DNA of 64,000 bases from Fomitopsis serialis (GCF_022376445.1 NW_025955091.1:56329-120328), one strand, 5' to 3'; shown: positions 50,801 through 62,050, counted from the first letter of the stretch. Notes: generated by a model from the letters alone, not told the origin. Program-made: numbers and translations.

Positions 50801-51561
50801 GCTCATCGTATTCCATGACGGCACCCGCACCGCCGCCTGGAACATCATACGCTCCTAGGCCAGCTCCCGCGCTTGCTCCTGCGCCCGCGCGTGCACCTAG
50901 CCGACCTACCGCTCAATCTCCTCCAGGAGCAACGTCGTTGGCTCCATCTACCGCAACAATGTACAATCCGCCAGCGACTCAACAACCGGTCGCGACGCTG
51001 CCCTCCGCAAGCAATGCATCCGATGGTTCGTCTCAAGAACCCACGGTAGAGTACAGCGAGGAGGTCAATATGGCCGTGGGCATGCACCTCCGCGGTATCA
51101 TATCGAAGGAGCCGGGCTGGGACGCTTTCGTGAAGGGGAGGAACAGTCGTCTGAAGATGGCGCAACAGCTGGAGCAGTACCGTTACGTGAAGAGCAAGTT
51201 TGACGAATACGTGGGCACGAAGACGCCTGCGGACTTGACGGGTGCCGCAGGGGTGGTGATCACCAAGGTGCGCAGATCGTTCGTGTCGTCTCCTCGGCAG
51301 AGGACTGACTGTTGTCGTTGATGGTAGGCGCAAGTGATGAAGGCGTTCAACTTGCCCGTGACGTGGGCTGAGGAAGGACTCGAGGTGCTGGCGCTGACTG
51401 GGATGTACGGTCCCAACGGAAAACGGTCCGAAGACCCGAGAGTAGTCACGATGCTCGATGAAGTGCCGCCGACAACAACTGGTATTCAGCTCAAGAAGTA
51501 CCTCGTGCTATTGAGGAGATACACAGTCGCTGGACGATTGAACATCCGGATTTCTAAATAG
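47853..51561 (+). CDS. Ser/Pro/Tyr-rich disordered protein with a conserved core
   Basis: The function is unknown. The start at 47853 (MSSDSS) is cut by a GTGAGT intron and resumes at about 48001 as RDNSPVSRRGCTSRSVQEDS. A decapeptide repeat follows (separate entry). Then comes a basic stretch (KKKSSGSKGKEKEKERHKSS, SSSKKHKDRD) that could be a nuclear signal. A folded-looking core spans 49.59-50.0 kb: RTLTLLIDDQRTCVGGSSAQ, SMLAEVRVPLKQADNSEDGY, and after an intron KIYAMRGHYRQYFVRITPES and LEYTSANLKVSQERTLELYV. A long Pro/Ser/Tyr-rich part with bipartite basic PPPRKPKKRHRSPRSS follows. Last come a helical part, EVNMAVGMHLRGIISKEPGW with FVKGRNSRLKMAQQLEQYRY, and a short C-terminal exon ending at 51561. 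Frame changes are needed near 48100, 48976, 49325 and 49510. It is likely nuclear; the core looks conserved in related fungi, but this is from memory. Confidence 0.7.
48211..48393 (+). repeat. 30-bp tandem repeat encoding a Tyr-ending decapeptide
   Basis: Successive 30-nt units encode QSAGAPATSY, HQAGPSSTSY, QSAGTTSTSY, ASARPLSTTY and HSSSGQPTTS plus Y. A weaker unit (HRPSSSY) precedes them. Silent and replacement differences show the repeat is not freshly expanded. Confidence 0.8.
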
Positions 51562-51785
51562 ATAGTCAGGGGATATCAAGCAATCATCGCATTCTCGCAT
51601 TTTGGACTTCTGTGGTTGCATGTGATACGAGTAATATTCCGTCGAATCTTGCTAACTTTATGAATCTGAGGACCTGGTGATACGATCCAACAACATAACT
51701 GTATTCAAAGCATTGTCATCTATCCGTGTGTTACATCTTACCGAGACTACGATGCTGAACGGGGACCTGAGCGACCCGGCGCACT

Positions 51786-52730
51786 CTAGTCGTAGAACGC
51801 GAGCAGCCTGAGCTCGATGGACTCTCTGAGCGGAGCATCCTTCGGCGTCGTGGGATCCTGGAACGCGGTATGCGGCGTCAAGATGGCAGTGTTATCCTCG
51901 GACTTGGAGTCGTAGCTGTACCACAACTTCAGTTTCAAGCCGACCATTCGTAATCCGTCAGACCTACCACTTGATCAAGACATACTCCTCCGGGGTCATG
52001 CCCCGCAAGTACTTCCACTTGTGGTTCGGGTTGAAGCGCACGCTGTTCGTCTCTCCGACCCTGTCCTCGTAGATGAGGTCGGTCGGGACGAGGTCGCCGT
52101 TCGGGTCGACGCTGCGATAGTCGCACAGCGCGAGCGGCCAGTCGTACGCGGGACGCCCGATGGGGCGCCAGAGGTTGATGATCTGGAAGCGACGCTCGAG
52201 GAGCGCAGGCACTTCCTCCGCCGGGAGGTGTCGGTGCACGCGCGCGACGGCCGACGCGGTCGTCTGGTCGACGTGCACCTGCGGCACGGGCTGACGCTTC
52301 TCGGGGGAGTCGTCAGCTTCGCCGGGGCGACGGCGACGGATGGCTAGCACGGCGGAAGTCAGCGCTACGCGTCTGCGGATGGTGGTCTTTCACTTACTGT
52401 GGTCGAAGGGCACGACGCGGCTGGCGCCGGTGATCTTCTTCAAGAGCTCGATGCTCTCGGGGTAGTATTCGGCCTTGATGGCCTCGTCGCTGGTGAAGTC
52501 CTTGTGAGCGGGTGGGCTGCGACCGTACTGGAACCCAGCGGTGTCGAGCGTGACCGAGTCCTCCTTGCTGCGCAGGTTCTCGATCTGGACGGTGTGCTCC
52601 TGCGGCACCCAGTTGACGCGACGTTTACCGGGAGGGGGTCGTTGTTGATGTGCGTGGTGGGCTTGGACCCGTCCGTGGGAGGAGAGAAGTAGATGAGGAG
52701 GCCGTTCGCGAACTGCGGTTCAGCGGACAT
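51786..52730 (-). CDS. CmcJ/GA4-desaturase-like protein 2
   Basis: Paralogue of the gene at 35.5-36.4 kb with the same exon layout and family assignment. The minus-strand start at 52730 gives MSAEPQFANGLLIYFSPPTD and GSKPTTHINNDPLP. A one-base correction near 52629 (C run) restores GKRRVNWVPQEHTVQIENLR, then SKEDSVTLDTAGFQYG and YYPESIELLKKITGASRVVP. After an intron come RRRRPGEADDSPEKRQPVPQ, VHVDQTTASAVARVHRHLPA and RFQIINLWRPIGRPAYDWPL. The third exon gives DSKSEDNTAILTPHTAFQDP and RESIELRLLAFYD with stop at 51786-51788. Differences from copy 1 are spread through the protein, so the duplication is not recent. It is divergent from FunK1 kinase 2. Confidence 0.83.
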
Positions 52731-53719
52731 GACGGAGTATGCGCGAAAGTTGCTCGAGACAGAAAGGAGGCTCTGGAGTATGTGAGTACGATGCGAGAGC
52801 TTGAGCATAGCAATCACTTGCAGAGCGTATATATATTGCTATGTCGCGCCCCTGTATTAAGCAGACTCGGACTGGGTACTGAGGATTTCGCTGAGTGACG
52901 TGCCCTCGGATAGTAGAGCGCTGACAAACCTTATACATTGGCTCACTAAGGCTCTTGTCGCGCTGACAGACGGCCAATCCATGAGAAAGGAAGACGGCAA
53001 CGGCGACAGACGTACTCCGGGAGGAACGTACAAGAAGTTCGTCTTGCAGGACTGATCCAGACCATGAGCCACTGTATCCTGAGCGGTCTAGCCTATAGGC
53101 TCTCCGTAGTACAGTTGGCCTGTAACTCAGCCCCACACCTCGGCTTGACGCTGCGAAGTTCAATGGGGCCAAATTGCGTTTTGAGAATACCTTGCTGCGT
53201 CATTGACTGAGGAGCACACCTACAAGGAATCTCTATCGTCGCAGCCGCGCTATGATCCTGTTGATGCAAGTCGATCTCACTGAGTATTAGCAGTAGAGGT
53301 AGATTACATAAGATTGGTACGTACATGTACCGTCGCAGTGACACCTCGGCACCACGTGGTCCGTTATCTCAGATGCCGGTGGACAGGGCCGGGCCACCTG
53401 GTGGCGGCGACGGCTTCGACAGCGCTTTGACAATGCAAACCACAGGGGGGATGGTTGGTTTAATAAGGTTGAAACACAGCCCGGCCTTGCCATGGCACCA
53501 GGTGCATATAAAAGCACGGGTCCCAATGTATCGGCCTTTGTTACTCCTGCACACAGATCTGGTGGCAGTCCAGGGTTCCGAACGGTCGGCGGGCGACAAC
53601 GGAGTCTGTCCCATTTGAGAATTGTTCGTCGAGCAACACAGCGAAAGTGAGTACCGAGACGTTCTGCGCGAGATTAATTTACTGACGCGTATTGTAGAGA
53701 ACCTGTTTTCGAGAAAGTG
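52731..53719. other. Divergent promoter: CmcJ-like 2 and FunK1 kinase 2
   Basis: About 1 kb between divergent starts. A TATATATA string at 52828-52836 lies about 100 bp upstream of the CmcJ-like start (read on minus). TATAAAA at 53507-53513 lies about 210 bp upstream of the kinase ATG. A probable intron in the kinase 5' leader runs from GTGAGT near 53648 to TTGTAG at 53698. No coding region is recognised. Confidence 0.5.
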
Positions 53720-55924
53720 ATGCCTCGCATCAAGAACGCCACCGAAGTGCCGTTTAGAATCGAGAAGGACTACGTTGCTCCTCACAGAGCGGAGACCATA
53801 TGGACGACGTGCGCGCAGGAGGTCAAGCGTGGTCTTGATGTGGCCGACTTTGTGCGGTCGGTATGGGCTTTCACACCGGACATGATCCCTCGGCCACAAG
53901 GCATGCGACCCTACAAGCTCCGGTACGACCTGCTGCGTACATTTGCTTACGGCGACGAGTGTGCATCTTTCACGGCTCTTGCGCACTTGATGGAGGACCT
54001 GCTCTGCCAACTCTCGAAGGAGAACAAAGGCTACCTGCGCAGGCTGGACGCCAAGGTCGTCAATGCACGCGCCACTCGCGATTGGTCCATGGAAGGGGAA
54101 GGCGGCACCAGGCCTGACTTGTCGTGGACGATGTGCTCGCAAGAATCTATGCGTTCGTGGAGGGACGTCTGGGAGAACTGTCTGGCGTTCGTGCAGATCA
54201 AGAAGTCGCCCATCAGCCTCAGGAGAACAAAGGACGTCGAGATTGGACTCTCAGCCTTTTCCGTGGCCGCAGGAACAAGTCCAGAGCCGACAACTCCTGT
54301 GCGCAGAGGGACGAAAAAGCGCAAGCGTGAGGACGACATTCTGCAATCTGTCGACGTTCCATCCAAGCGGCGACGCGGCTTGCACGTCACATTCCAGGAA
54401 GTTGGCAATGCGACTCGGCTGCAGGACGACGAGTTCCATGCCGCGTTGTACATCACGGAGATGTTGTCACGTCATGTCCGTTCGTTCGCCTCCGGCTTCT
54501 CCGTACAAAAGTCAACCATCACACTTTGGTACGGTGATCGCATGGGACTCGTGGCCTCGGAACCGTTTGACTTCCTGAAAGAGCCTGACAAGTTCTTGCT
54601 AGTTGTCGCTGCGCTCGGGTCTGCTGGCATGCACGAATTTGGCTTTCCTCCCTTCTTTGAAGGTACGAAGGTGATGTTTCCGTCAGGAACTGCTCGTGCC
54701 CTCGACGGCACGCTCCTCAGCGAGGATCTGGCTTTCGAGGTACAGACCAACCTGCCTACGTACAGGCGGTACGAAGCTGTTGGGAAGGGCACCATGGTCA
54801 TCCCCGTGCGGGCGACGGGAAACGCGAAGAGCAAGTTTGGCGACGGAGTCCTCGTCGCGAAGCGGACGTGGTCGATGCGGTCCTCGATGAACGAGGCACG
54901 AGCTCTCACAATGATTCTCACGGCGCTGAAAACTCGCGCGCCACGCTATCTCAAGTACGTCGCGGATCTCAAGTGCTACGTCGAGCAGACGGCTTCCGAG
55001 CACGACCTTCCGAGGGTATTAATGCCAGGCCTTATGGGGAAAGAACGGTGCTACCGTCTTATGGTGTCGACAAGATATGAACCGCTGCAGAAGCTGACAT
55101 GCGCAGCAGAGTTCAGGAAGGTGTTTGCCGATACAGTCCGTGGTGAGTATTCTCGTGTCGTCTCTCGCAATGGCTGTGGCTCACACGCACATACAGCCCA
55201 CAGATGGGTAGCGGAAGTGGCGAACTTCTTGCATGGCGACATCAGCCGGAACAACCTCATGTTCTACCGCCGCGGTAAGGAGGTGATTGGCGTCCTCTGC
55301 GACTGGGACGCCGCGCATGCCAGGGACCGAGTGGACGAAGGCATCTACGACCTCAGCCCACCCGACGACCTCTTCCGGTCAGGCGCCGCCTGGTGGCTAT
55401 ACGACTACGAGGACAGGCAGTACATGGGTACCCCGGCCTTCATGGACATCGAACGGCAGACCGGCATGGCGCCGCATCGGTACGAGCACGACCTGGAGTC
55501 GTTCTTCTGGGTGCTGTCGACTTCCTCAAGCACTTCGACCCCGGCGACGCCATGTTCATCGACGATCGGCTCACGGGCTCATGGGACCACGAAGACCGGG
55601 CTGTGTGGAAGGTGCAGTTCCTCTGGACAACACGGCCTTCTCCCGGGTGAGGGCGTGCGTGCACGCGGACTTCCTGCGGGTGTTCGAGAGTGGGTGCCTA
55701 GGCTGCGCGCCATCTTCCTGCGCGCCTTCCGTACGAGGACGGACAACCCGAGCGAGACGATGCTCAGGCAGCGCCTTGAGCGAGCCACCCGTGCGGGAGA
55801 CGACGCGGCGCAGCTCGCGATCATCTCCCGGCTGGAGTGCAAGATTCAGACGAGGAAGGAGATCCTGTCTTACCAGACTTTCATGCATGCCCTGCGGGCT
55901 CCGCTTGACGTCCCCAACTATTAG
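53720..55924 (+). CDS. FunK1-type protein kinase 2, garbled in one stretch
   Basis: Same family and layout as the gene at 33.0 kb. ATG 53720 gives MPRIKNATEVPFRIEKDYVA; KRGLDVADFVRSVWAFTPDM matches the partner gene. Basic GTKKRKREDD and PSKRRRG fit nuclear signals. The kinase part has VANFLHGDISRNNLMFYRRG (HxDxxxxN) and VLCDWDAAHARD. PHRYEHDLESFFWVL is the FunK1 signature. The intron at 55143-55196 (GTGAGT...ACAG) is exactly 54 nt without a stop, so retention would not break the frame. From 55516 to 55690 the reading frame is wrong. The expected VDFLKHFDPGDAMFIDDRLT and LDNTAFSRVRACVHADFLRV lie in the other two frames. Three single-base losses (near 55516, 55624, 55690) restore the frame, so the end (WVPRLRAIFLRAFRTRTDNP, LECKIQTRKEILSYQTFMHA) is normal. 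Confidence 0.87.
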   Translation: MPRIKNATEVPFRIEKDYVAPHRAETIWTTCAQEVKRGLDVADFVRSVWAFTPDMIPRPQGMRPYKLRYDLLRTFAYGDECASFTALAHLMEDLLCQLSKENKGYLRRLDAKVVNARATRDWSMEGEGGTRPDLSWTMCSQESMRSWRDVWENCLAFVQIKKSPISLRRTKDVEIGLSAFSVAAGTSPEPTTPVRRGTKKRKREDDILQSVDVPSKRRRGLHVTFQEVGNATRLQDDEFHAALYITEMLSRHVRSFASGFSVQKSTITLWYGDRMGLVASEPFDFLKEPDKFLLVVAALGSAGMHEFGFPPFFEGTKVMFPSGTARALDGTLLSEDLAFEVQTNLPTYRRYEAVGKGTMVIPVRATGNAKSKFGDGVLVAKRTWSMRSSMNEARALTMILTALKTRAPRYLKYVADLKCYVEQTASEHDLPRVLMPGLMGKERCYRLMVSTRYEPLQKLTCAAEFRKVFADTVRGEYSRVVSRNGCGSHAHTAHRWVAEVANFLHGDISRNNLMFYRRGKEVIGVLCDWDAAHARDRVDEGIYDLSPPDDLFRSGAAWWLYDYEDRQYMGTPAFMDIERQTGMAPHRYEHDLESFFWVLSTSSSTSTPATPCSSTIGSRAHGTTKTGLCGRCSSSGQHGLLPGEGVRARGLPAGVREWVPRLRAIFLRAFRTRTDNPSETMLRQRLERATRAGDDAAQLAIISRLECKIQTRKEILSYQTFMHALRAPLDVPNY

Positions 55925-56349
55925 ATGGCGACATACCGACGATCACTTGGCTTTCAATCCCCGCAATATGTTTCTATGTATCCCGCAAGTCCATTGGACA
56001 GAGCTTGAAATCCGAAGCAGCGCGAGTGATTAGCAGTTACCTGACGATGGTGTTTGCTTGTACCCGACCCAGATTCTAAGGCGCCTCCGCTCGAGTTCAC
56101 AAACATGCAAAGCAAAGTCATACATCATCGATACATCCAAGCGAACTATCGCTACCAAATGTCCCTGGCCATAGATCTAGCGGCCTCCAATCCACACGAC
56201 ACGATAGAAGTCCGTGACAAACCTGAGATACATGCTTGAAGGCGACGAGGTACGGGCAGCAATGGGCACCACGCCTAGAGACCAAGGACCGCTTGACCAA
56301 GGTGTCCGCGCAACACGGGGAGACCGTCAAGTGCGAACTATTGCGATAG
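55925..56349. other. Intergenic between kinase 2 and sphingomyelinase ends
   Basis: Convergent 3' ends. No coding region is recognised. Confidence 0.4.
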
Positions 56350-58883
56350 TCAGCTAAGAGGAAATGGATGATGAAGAGAGGACCCACGTCTTGGCAACCG
56401 CTCTCGCAGCCATCTTTCGCAGAATGCCTCCGATGCCCTCGCCCTCGCACGACCCCAATTCCGGTGCAAAGCTGAAGTGCCCATGGTCATCCGGAATACG
56501 GAAGATCGGCCCCGACTGCTGTGGCTATCGACCACGGCCGGTTCAGGTTCCGCTCGACCGACTTGAAAGAAGGATGCACATACACAGACATCCGACCGCA
56601 GCGTGCGCATCTCGCAGAGCGTCCCGTTCTTGCACGCGCCTACACACGGCCGCCTCACAAACTCCCGCCCGCGGTGCTTGTGGGCGATGTACGTCTGGAA
56701 CGCGGTGTCATTCTTGTAGAAGACCTCCGTCAGGTTGTGCCAGAACGCAGGGCTGAGCGAGGCATTGGGAGGCAGGAGGGTACGAGTGGAACATAGTCTG
56801 ACGGGCGCTGTAGAGGAGTTGCCAGGTCGCTGTAGTGAGGTTAGGGTTGGGTCAGGAGGGCATGAAAGGACGTCTACGAACGATTGAGTTGGTAGTTGGG
56901 GTCAGATATGTTCGCTGGCAGACATCAACTTCATATCCAGATCGGAAGAAGTGGGACGTACTGTAATAACTCCGGACATCCATGATCTCATAGGAGTCAG
57001 GATCGATATCGTACATCTTGAACGCCGGGTTCCCACCTGCACCAACCATCAGCATCCTCAACCTCAGCCCTCTTCCCCGTCCGAAGACTCACTCATCGGC
57101 GTCATCGCCGGCCCAATCATCGCCACGCTCACCGCGTTCTCCGCCGTCCGCGCGCTGTAGTCCGCATACCCGATCGCGAACTCGTCCGCGTGGGTGTGCC
57201 CGTAGAACTGGCCCGCGATCGTGCCTTGTAGCGCTGCACGACCTGGTCGAAGTACGCAGACTGGTCGCGCACGACGTCGCCGCGCCCGGGCGGCATGTGC
57301 GCGATGATCCACGCGCGCTGCCGGCGTCCTCCGCGGCTTGCAGCTGTTCCACGAGGAAGGCGATGATCCCGTTCGGGTCTGGCCTGCAGGGCTATTAGCG
57401 TGCGAGCATGGCTACGGAGGGACATGTGCGTACTGGTGCTCGTCGCTGTCGTAGAGCCAGAAGCTGGATGAATCTCATGAGCTCGCTCCTACAGACCCGC
57501 GGGCGGAGGCTTACTTCTGCTTGTACCAGTACTGTGTGTTCACTGAGATGACACTGTGTTTCGTCACTTACCCCATGCGTACGACATGGGATGTGAATGA
57601 ACATACCGGAGGTCCATGCCAGGCGCCAAGACGGCGTAGCTACCTGAGTGGTGCTGGATTGTGCTGTCGCGTTCTCACCTATCCATTGCTGCACGCCATG
57701 AAAATGAGCCTATGCGATTCAATAATAACGATCACATACCTCCAGCCTTGCATCTGTGCATCGAACACAAAGTCTGCGGTGATCTCGTGCTCGGTGGTAT
57801 CTCGAGGGAAGCTATTTGTCGGCGCAGACTCGCTGAGAAGCGACCATTCAGCGCGGCGCGCCACATGTCAAACCAGCACGACTCACTGATTACCTACGAG
57901 GCGAGATCGTCAGCCGATCGTTCTCGCCGCAGCTGCAGGCGTCCGAGACGCACCTAGGGCAGGGAAGAGAGGCGCGCTCAGCTTCTGCGCAAACTGGTCC
58001 GTGAACTCCAGCATGTTCTTCGGTACATTCCTACATCGCCGAGTGAGCCCCGAGAACCGCCACATCCCACAGATACGTACTCTTCGTCCACATCCCACAC
58101 TGCGTGGTCGATCACGTCCCCCGTGAAGATGGAGAACCGCGCATGCGCGCCGAACTTCTGTGTTGCGTCGAGCATCGAGTCTGCAAGCCTACCTGGCGCG
58201 TCGCACGTCCGCATACCGAGCGGTAGTGCGGCAATTGAACGTGCTTCGGGCGCTCGCCGAAATCCCTGCAGCAGATGGGCTTCGTGCACTTCGCTTCGGC
58301 ATTGGTCTGTTGTAAGCAAATGAGGACTGGCGCTGCGACGCTCAGCGATCTGGGCACTCGCCGTATACTCTCTGTCGATATGCACGTCGCTGAAGTGCAT
58401 GACCTTCACCGGCTCGCGCCCCCTGCTCCTCCACACCCTTTCCACGTCCGGCTTCTCCTTCGGGAACGGCACGCGCCACGGGGTGACCGGCGGGAGGTCG
58501 CACATGCCAAAGACGGCATCGCAGAACTTGGTCGCGGTGTCGCCGAAGAGGGAGAAGTGGCGGAGGTCGTGGGCGAGGATGGGGCCCTGCGTGCGGATCG
58601 CGCCCTCGCACACGTCCGCGTCCTCGATCTGTCCGAGCGCCGGGTCTGCGCGGGGTCGGGCAACGGAGGCGGGGCGGGGGCGTACCTTCAGGTCTGTGCA
58701 CGCCGCTGCGATCGTCTGCACGAACCGCGCGTCGCCGAGGGCGGCGAGGGCCTTGAACGTCGGCAGCGCGGAGTGGCACGTCGCGCAGTCTACGACGCCA
58801 GCTACCGTGCGCTCGATCGTGTCTACGAGCCCGCCGGCGGCCAGCGTCGGGAGCAGCAGCGCTGCTGGGAGGGCGGGGCGCAT
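56350..58883 (-). CDS. Acid sphingomyelinase-like phosphodiesterase, frame disturbed
   Basis: Secreted metallophosphoesterase that hydrolyses sphingomyelin-type phosphodiesters in animals; the fungal substrate is uncertain. The minus-strand start at 58883 gives MRPALPAALLLPTLAAGGLV, a signal peptide. A saposin-like part follows with VVDCATCHSALPTFKALAAL and IEDADVCEGAIRTQGPILAH. The metal motifs are in order: VMHFSDVHIDREYT (DxH), FSIFTGDVIDHAVWD (GDxxD), GNHE assembled over an intron (then SAPTNSFPRDTTEHEITADF), NTQYWYKQN, WIIAHMPPGRGDVV, and GQFYGHTHADEFAIGYADYS (GHTH). Later exons give NPAFKMYDIDPDSYEIMDVR and FWHNLTEVFYKNDTAFQTYI. The true stop is unsure; the frame is open to 56350 but family-like sequence ends near 56590. 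Frame corrections are needed near 57740, 57643, 57320, 57225 and 56780, each a likely single lost base. Confidence 0.82.
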
Positions 58884-61800
58884 CTTCGGAATCGGTAGAG
58901 CACTGTCGAAATGGCTGCCTTGCGTCGTCTGGGGTCGTCAAGGAAGCTGGAGAAGAGTGCCGATGGCAGTAGTGGGCGTCCGCGGTTGGTGGCAACTGTC
59001 CCGTCTGTCGATGGCGTTGCACAATGCACAGCCTGTGGGGTGGGCTCGCAGACCGCAGCGGGTGTGGGATAGCGAGGGTAGGCGGCTGTAAGTAGTGTTG
59101 CAGGAAGCCATGCCTCGGTAGGCGTTGTACAGTAAGCTCCCGGGTGAAGGGTAAGCAGAGCGATAAGTACTAGCGTCTCGGAGTACATGATAGCCAGTCT
59201 TCTCACGGAGACTCCCTCGAGCACGCACGAGGAACAGGGAAGGTCGCCATTCGCACTGCGGAACGCAAAAACGGCTCGTTCTCACTGCGTTCACGCCGAC
59301 GGTCGCCTGCTCGCTCCGGCTGCAGACCTCCGTTGCCGCGGCACCGTGCATCGCGCCCCGAGCACTGCGCCCGCCGTGTCCAAGTGGAGCGATGCATTGC
59401 CCACGACCTGTCACCCGGCGTCTACTCGCTCGCCAACGCATGGCGGCGCGCGCAGCGCGCCGTCTCCCTGCGCTCTCGTCCGTCCACCAGTGTTGCGCAC
59501 TCGACGCTCCCTGCCCCATTCGCTCCTCCGGCGTGAGGGTATCCGCTCGTCGTCTTCTGCGGCATGCACAGCGGGGAGCGTCCTTGCCAGTGACCGCCCT
59601 CGAAATCGTCCAGACGCGCAACACCGGGCTGCTCGCAGCAGACGCACTCACAAGCGTCGCGCATCGACTCTTGGTATGTCCACGCGTCTCGCGCACTCCG
59701 ACATCAGGGATCGTCGCCCGTCGTCTCCGCGCGACGCGCTGTGCTCACCCAAGGCCGCTTCCCGGGCCGTCTCTCACTCGACTCAGTGGACCCGACGCTC
59801 ATCTGCTGCAGCTCCCAACTCCACCCCTCGAACACGTCGGGCTCTCCCCGCATGTCTCGTTCTCCCAATGTCTCTCGAAGTGGAGAGCACTGGCCCGCCT
59901 CGCGCGCTGTCTACGCACCCGCACGGCTCTTCGTACCCCACTACACCATTCAGCGCGCCCGGGATGACTTACATCCCGTCGCGCATCGCCGCGCAAAGCG
60001 GTCCATGGTCACGACGGATTCGACAGCGACGAAGGCTCTGCGGCGCAATCGCCGTTCGCATGCGGAACGCTTGTGAGCGTCGGTGGAGACAGACACGAAG
60101 AGGTACGTACCTTCTACTAATGCCCATACGCGAAGACTCATTGCGCAGGCTACATTACATGAGGTCGAACCAAATGCAGCTGCGTACCGGCTGCGTTCCG
60201 CGCTGGCCGGCGTGTTCTCGCCAACGCAATCATGCACCGGGAGGACGACGTCAGCTGTGCACAAGAATGTCGCAGCAGGGCACGTACCACACGAAGCGGA
60301 CTCGCGAGAGCGCACCGCCGCACGTCCGCATCCCCGGGGCCCACGATTGGCGTGGTCCACACGTACCACACGCCCCGCGCGCGTGAGCTGTGCTCCGAGG
60401 GCGGACAAGACACGGAGGACGTACCATGAAGAGCGCGGACGATTGCACTCGCAACGGACGGTCCTCTCTGCGCAGCGTACGCCCCGTTCATTCGCTGGAG
60501 ACCAACGCCAACGGTGCACTGGACGAATGAAGCACCATTCGTCAGCGGGGCACGGACGAACGAGGGACGAGGTACTCACCACACCGACGCGACTAGCTCG
60601 CACCGACCGCCACCCGCCCTGTCGAGTATGCCACGATGAGCACACAAGGCGGGTGTCGTTGAAGACAGGTCAGGACGATGCAACGTGCACACGAGAAGTG
60701 AGGGACTTGCTTACCACGGGAGCGCACGCTGACCACGACCTGTCTCCTCCACGCGACCGGGGTGGGACGAGTGCGGGACGGATGGGACGGATGGGGCAGA
60801 GATGAGGAAGAAGCGGATAGCAGGCTCGCCTCACCTGCGATCCGGTGCGGGAGGTGGGCGGTTTGCTGGGAGGGACCGGCGTGGACGAACGACGACGACG
60901 AAGGGAAGTCGGCAGGCGGATGTGGAGAGCGAATGCAGGGCCGACTCTCGCGCCGCCGTAGATCAGCGACGTGACGTGACGGTGCACTCGCACGACGACG
61001 GCGAGGCGGCGGGTCGAGGGGACACGGTACGACGGACGCGACCGGCTAGCGGACAGTGACGTGGCGCACTGGTACGCGCGGGGCGAGTGGCAGGTGCCGT
61101 AGACGGTTCAGTGGACGACGTAGCGGAGGCGGAGAAGGACGAAGAGCACGACGGGGACGCGTCGGTGGCGGCGACAGGTAACGACGAGCGAGGGAAAGTT
61201 GACGTTGCGTGTTGTCAGGCTCACGCTCGGCGCGGACGCGCCGAGTGCGGTGTGTCAAGACCAGGGCGCGCTGGCCGATCAACCAATACCAGGACACCGC
61301 AAGTCCTTTCGGGGAAGACACGGCGACGTCGAGGGCGGGATCGCTCGATGGAGGCGAGGAGGCGCGCGGCAGCATACGGAGGCAGCGTCAGACGACGCAA
61401 AGACAGGCTCGCCGTCTATCTTCTATGACTGGCCCTCAAGCGGTCACGTACGCTTATGAGCGTGTGCGGAGGTCTCCTGTGAGACCGGACTGGCTCGCCC
61501 ACTTCACGATGCGACTCGCTGGAGCCGCAACAGCCCGGCGACCAGCGCAGTCGTTGCAATGCTCACGGGGCTCTTGCGCAAAGGTCTCCCGGACCCGGTT
61601 CCCTGCGTACACGACGGACGGCTCTGTCCGTTTCATGTGCGGTGCGTTCTCTCTCATTACTCATAGTCTGACGCGGCCCACTGGATTTGACCAAGGCTGC
61701 GTCTTGCCAGTCGCTCTGAAGGACGGACGTAGCGAGGTGACGGGTGGGACTGGAGACGCGACGGGACGAGCTGGACACAAGTCAGACGACACCGGAGCGG

Positions 61801-62050
61801 CCTCTGTCGCCGCGTTTGGCGGTGGGTCGACGGCATGACAGACCACACCTTGAGCGTCCGGGCGATGGAGGACACGGCACAACGGGTTGTGCCGGGCACA
61901 CGTACGGCGGGCTACGTTGGGACGCGAGAGCCTGCCCCGCGGTGTCTCGAGATCTCTCGAGATGGTGCGCGCGAGCCCCTGGTCCCTGCCCATACGGTCG
62001 ACTAGGCCGTCGTCACGTCGGACAGTCCAGACTGGGGCGTTGTAAACTAC
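58884..62050. other. GC- and CpG-rich block without recognised genes
   Basis: After the sphingomyelinase promoter, about 2.9 kb (59.2-62.0 kb) is very GC- and CpG-rich with few stop codons in any frame. The + strand is C-rich at 59.28-59.96 kb and becomes G-rich at 60.76-61.43 kb. Long open frames on both strands yield Arg/Ser/Ala/Thr-rich translations with no domain. The composition changes to ordinary near 62.05 kb. Confidence 0.6.
59187..60386 (+). CDS. Doubtful long open frame in the GC-rich block
   Basis: The frame from ATG 59187 stays open for 399 codons. It is rich in Ser, Arg, Pro and Ala and shows no domain. Segments such as HPHGSSYPTTPFSAPGMTYI look protein-like, and near 60003 an adjacent frame reads HGHDGFDSDEGSAAQSPFAC, which also looks coding. 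A Ser/Pro-rich disordered gene with frame errors is possible. Equally, low AT content alone would leave all frames open. The opposite strand is open over similar lengths. Confidence 0.2.
   Translation: MIASLLTETPSSTHEEQGRSPFALRNAKTARSHCVHADGRLLAPAADLRCRGTVHRAPSTAPAVSKWSDALPTTCHPASTRSPTHGGARSAPSPCALVRPPVLRTRRSLPHSLLRREGIRSSSSAACTAGSVLASDRPRNRPDAQHRAARSRRTHKRRASTLGMSTRLAHSDIRDRRPSSPRDALCSPKAASRAVSHSTQWTRRSSAAAPNSTPRTRRALPACLVLPMSLEVESTGPPRALSTHPHGSSYPTTPFSAPGMTYIPSRIAAQSGPWSRRIRQRRRLCGAIAVRMRNACERRWRQTRRGTYLLLMPIREDSLRRLHYMRSNQMQLRTGCVPRWPACSRQRNHAPGGRRQLCTRMSQQGTYHTKRTRESAPPHVRIPGAHDWRGPHVPHAPRA

Noticed and set aside
59950..60645. Minus-strand open frame of 231 codons in the GC-rich block
   Set aside because: Overlaps plus-strand frames of equal length; no domain; openness explained by composition.
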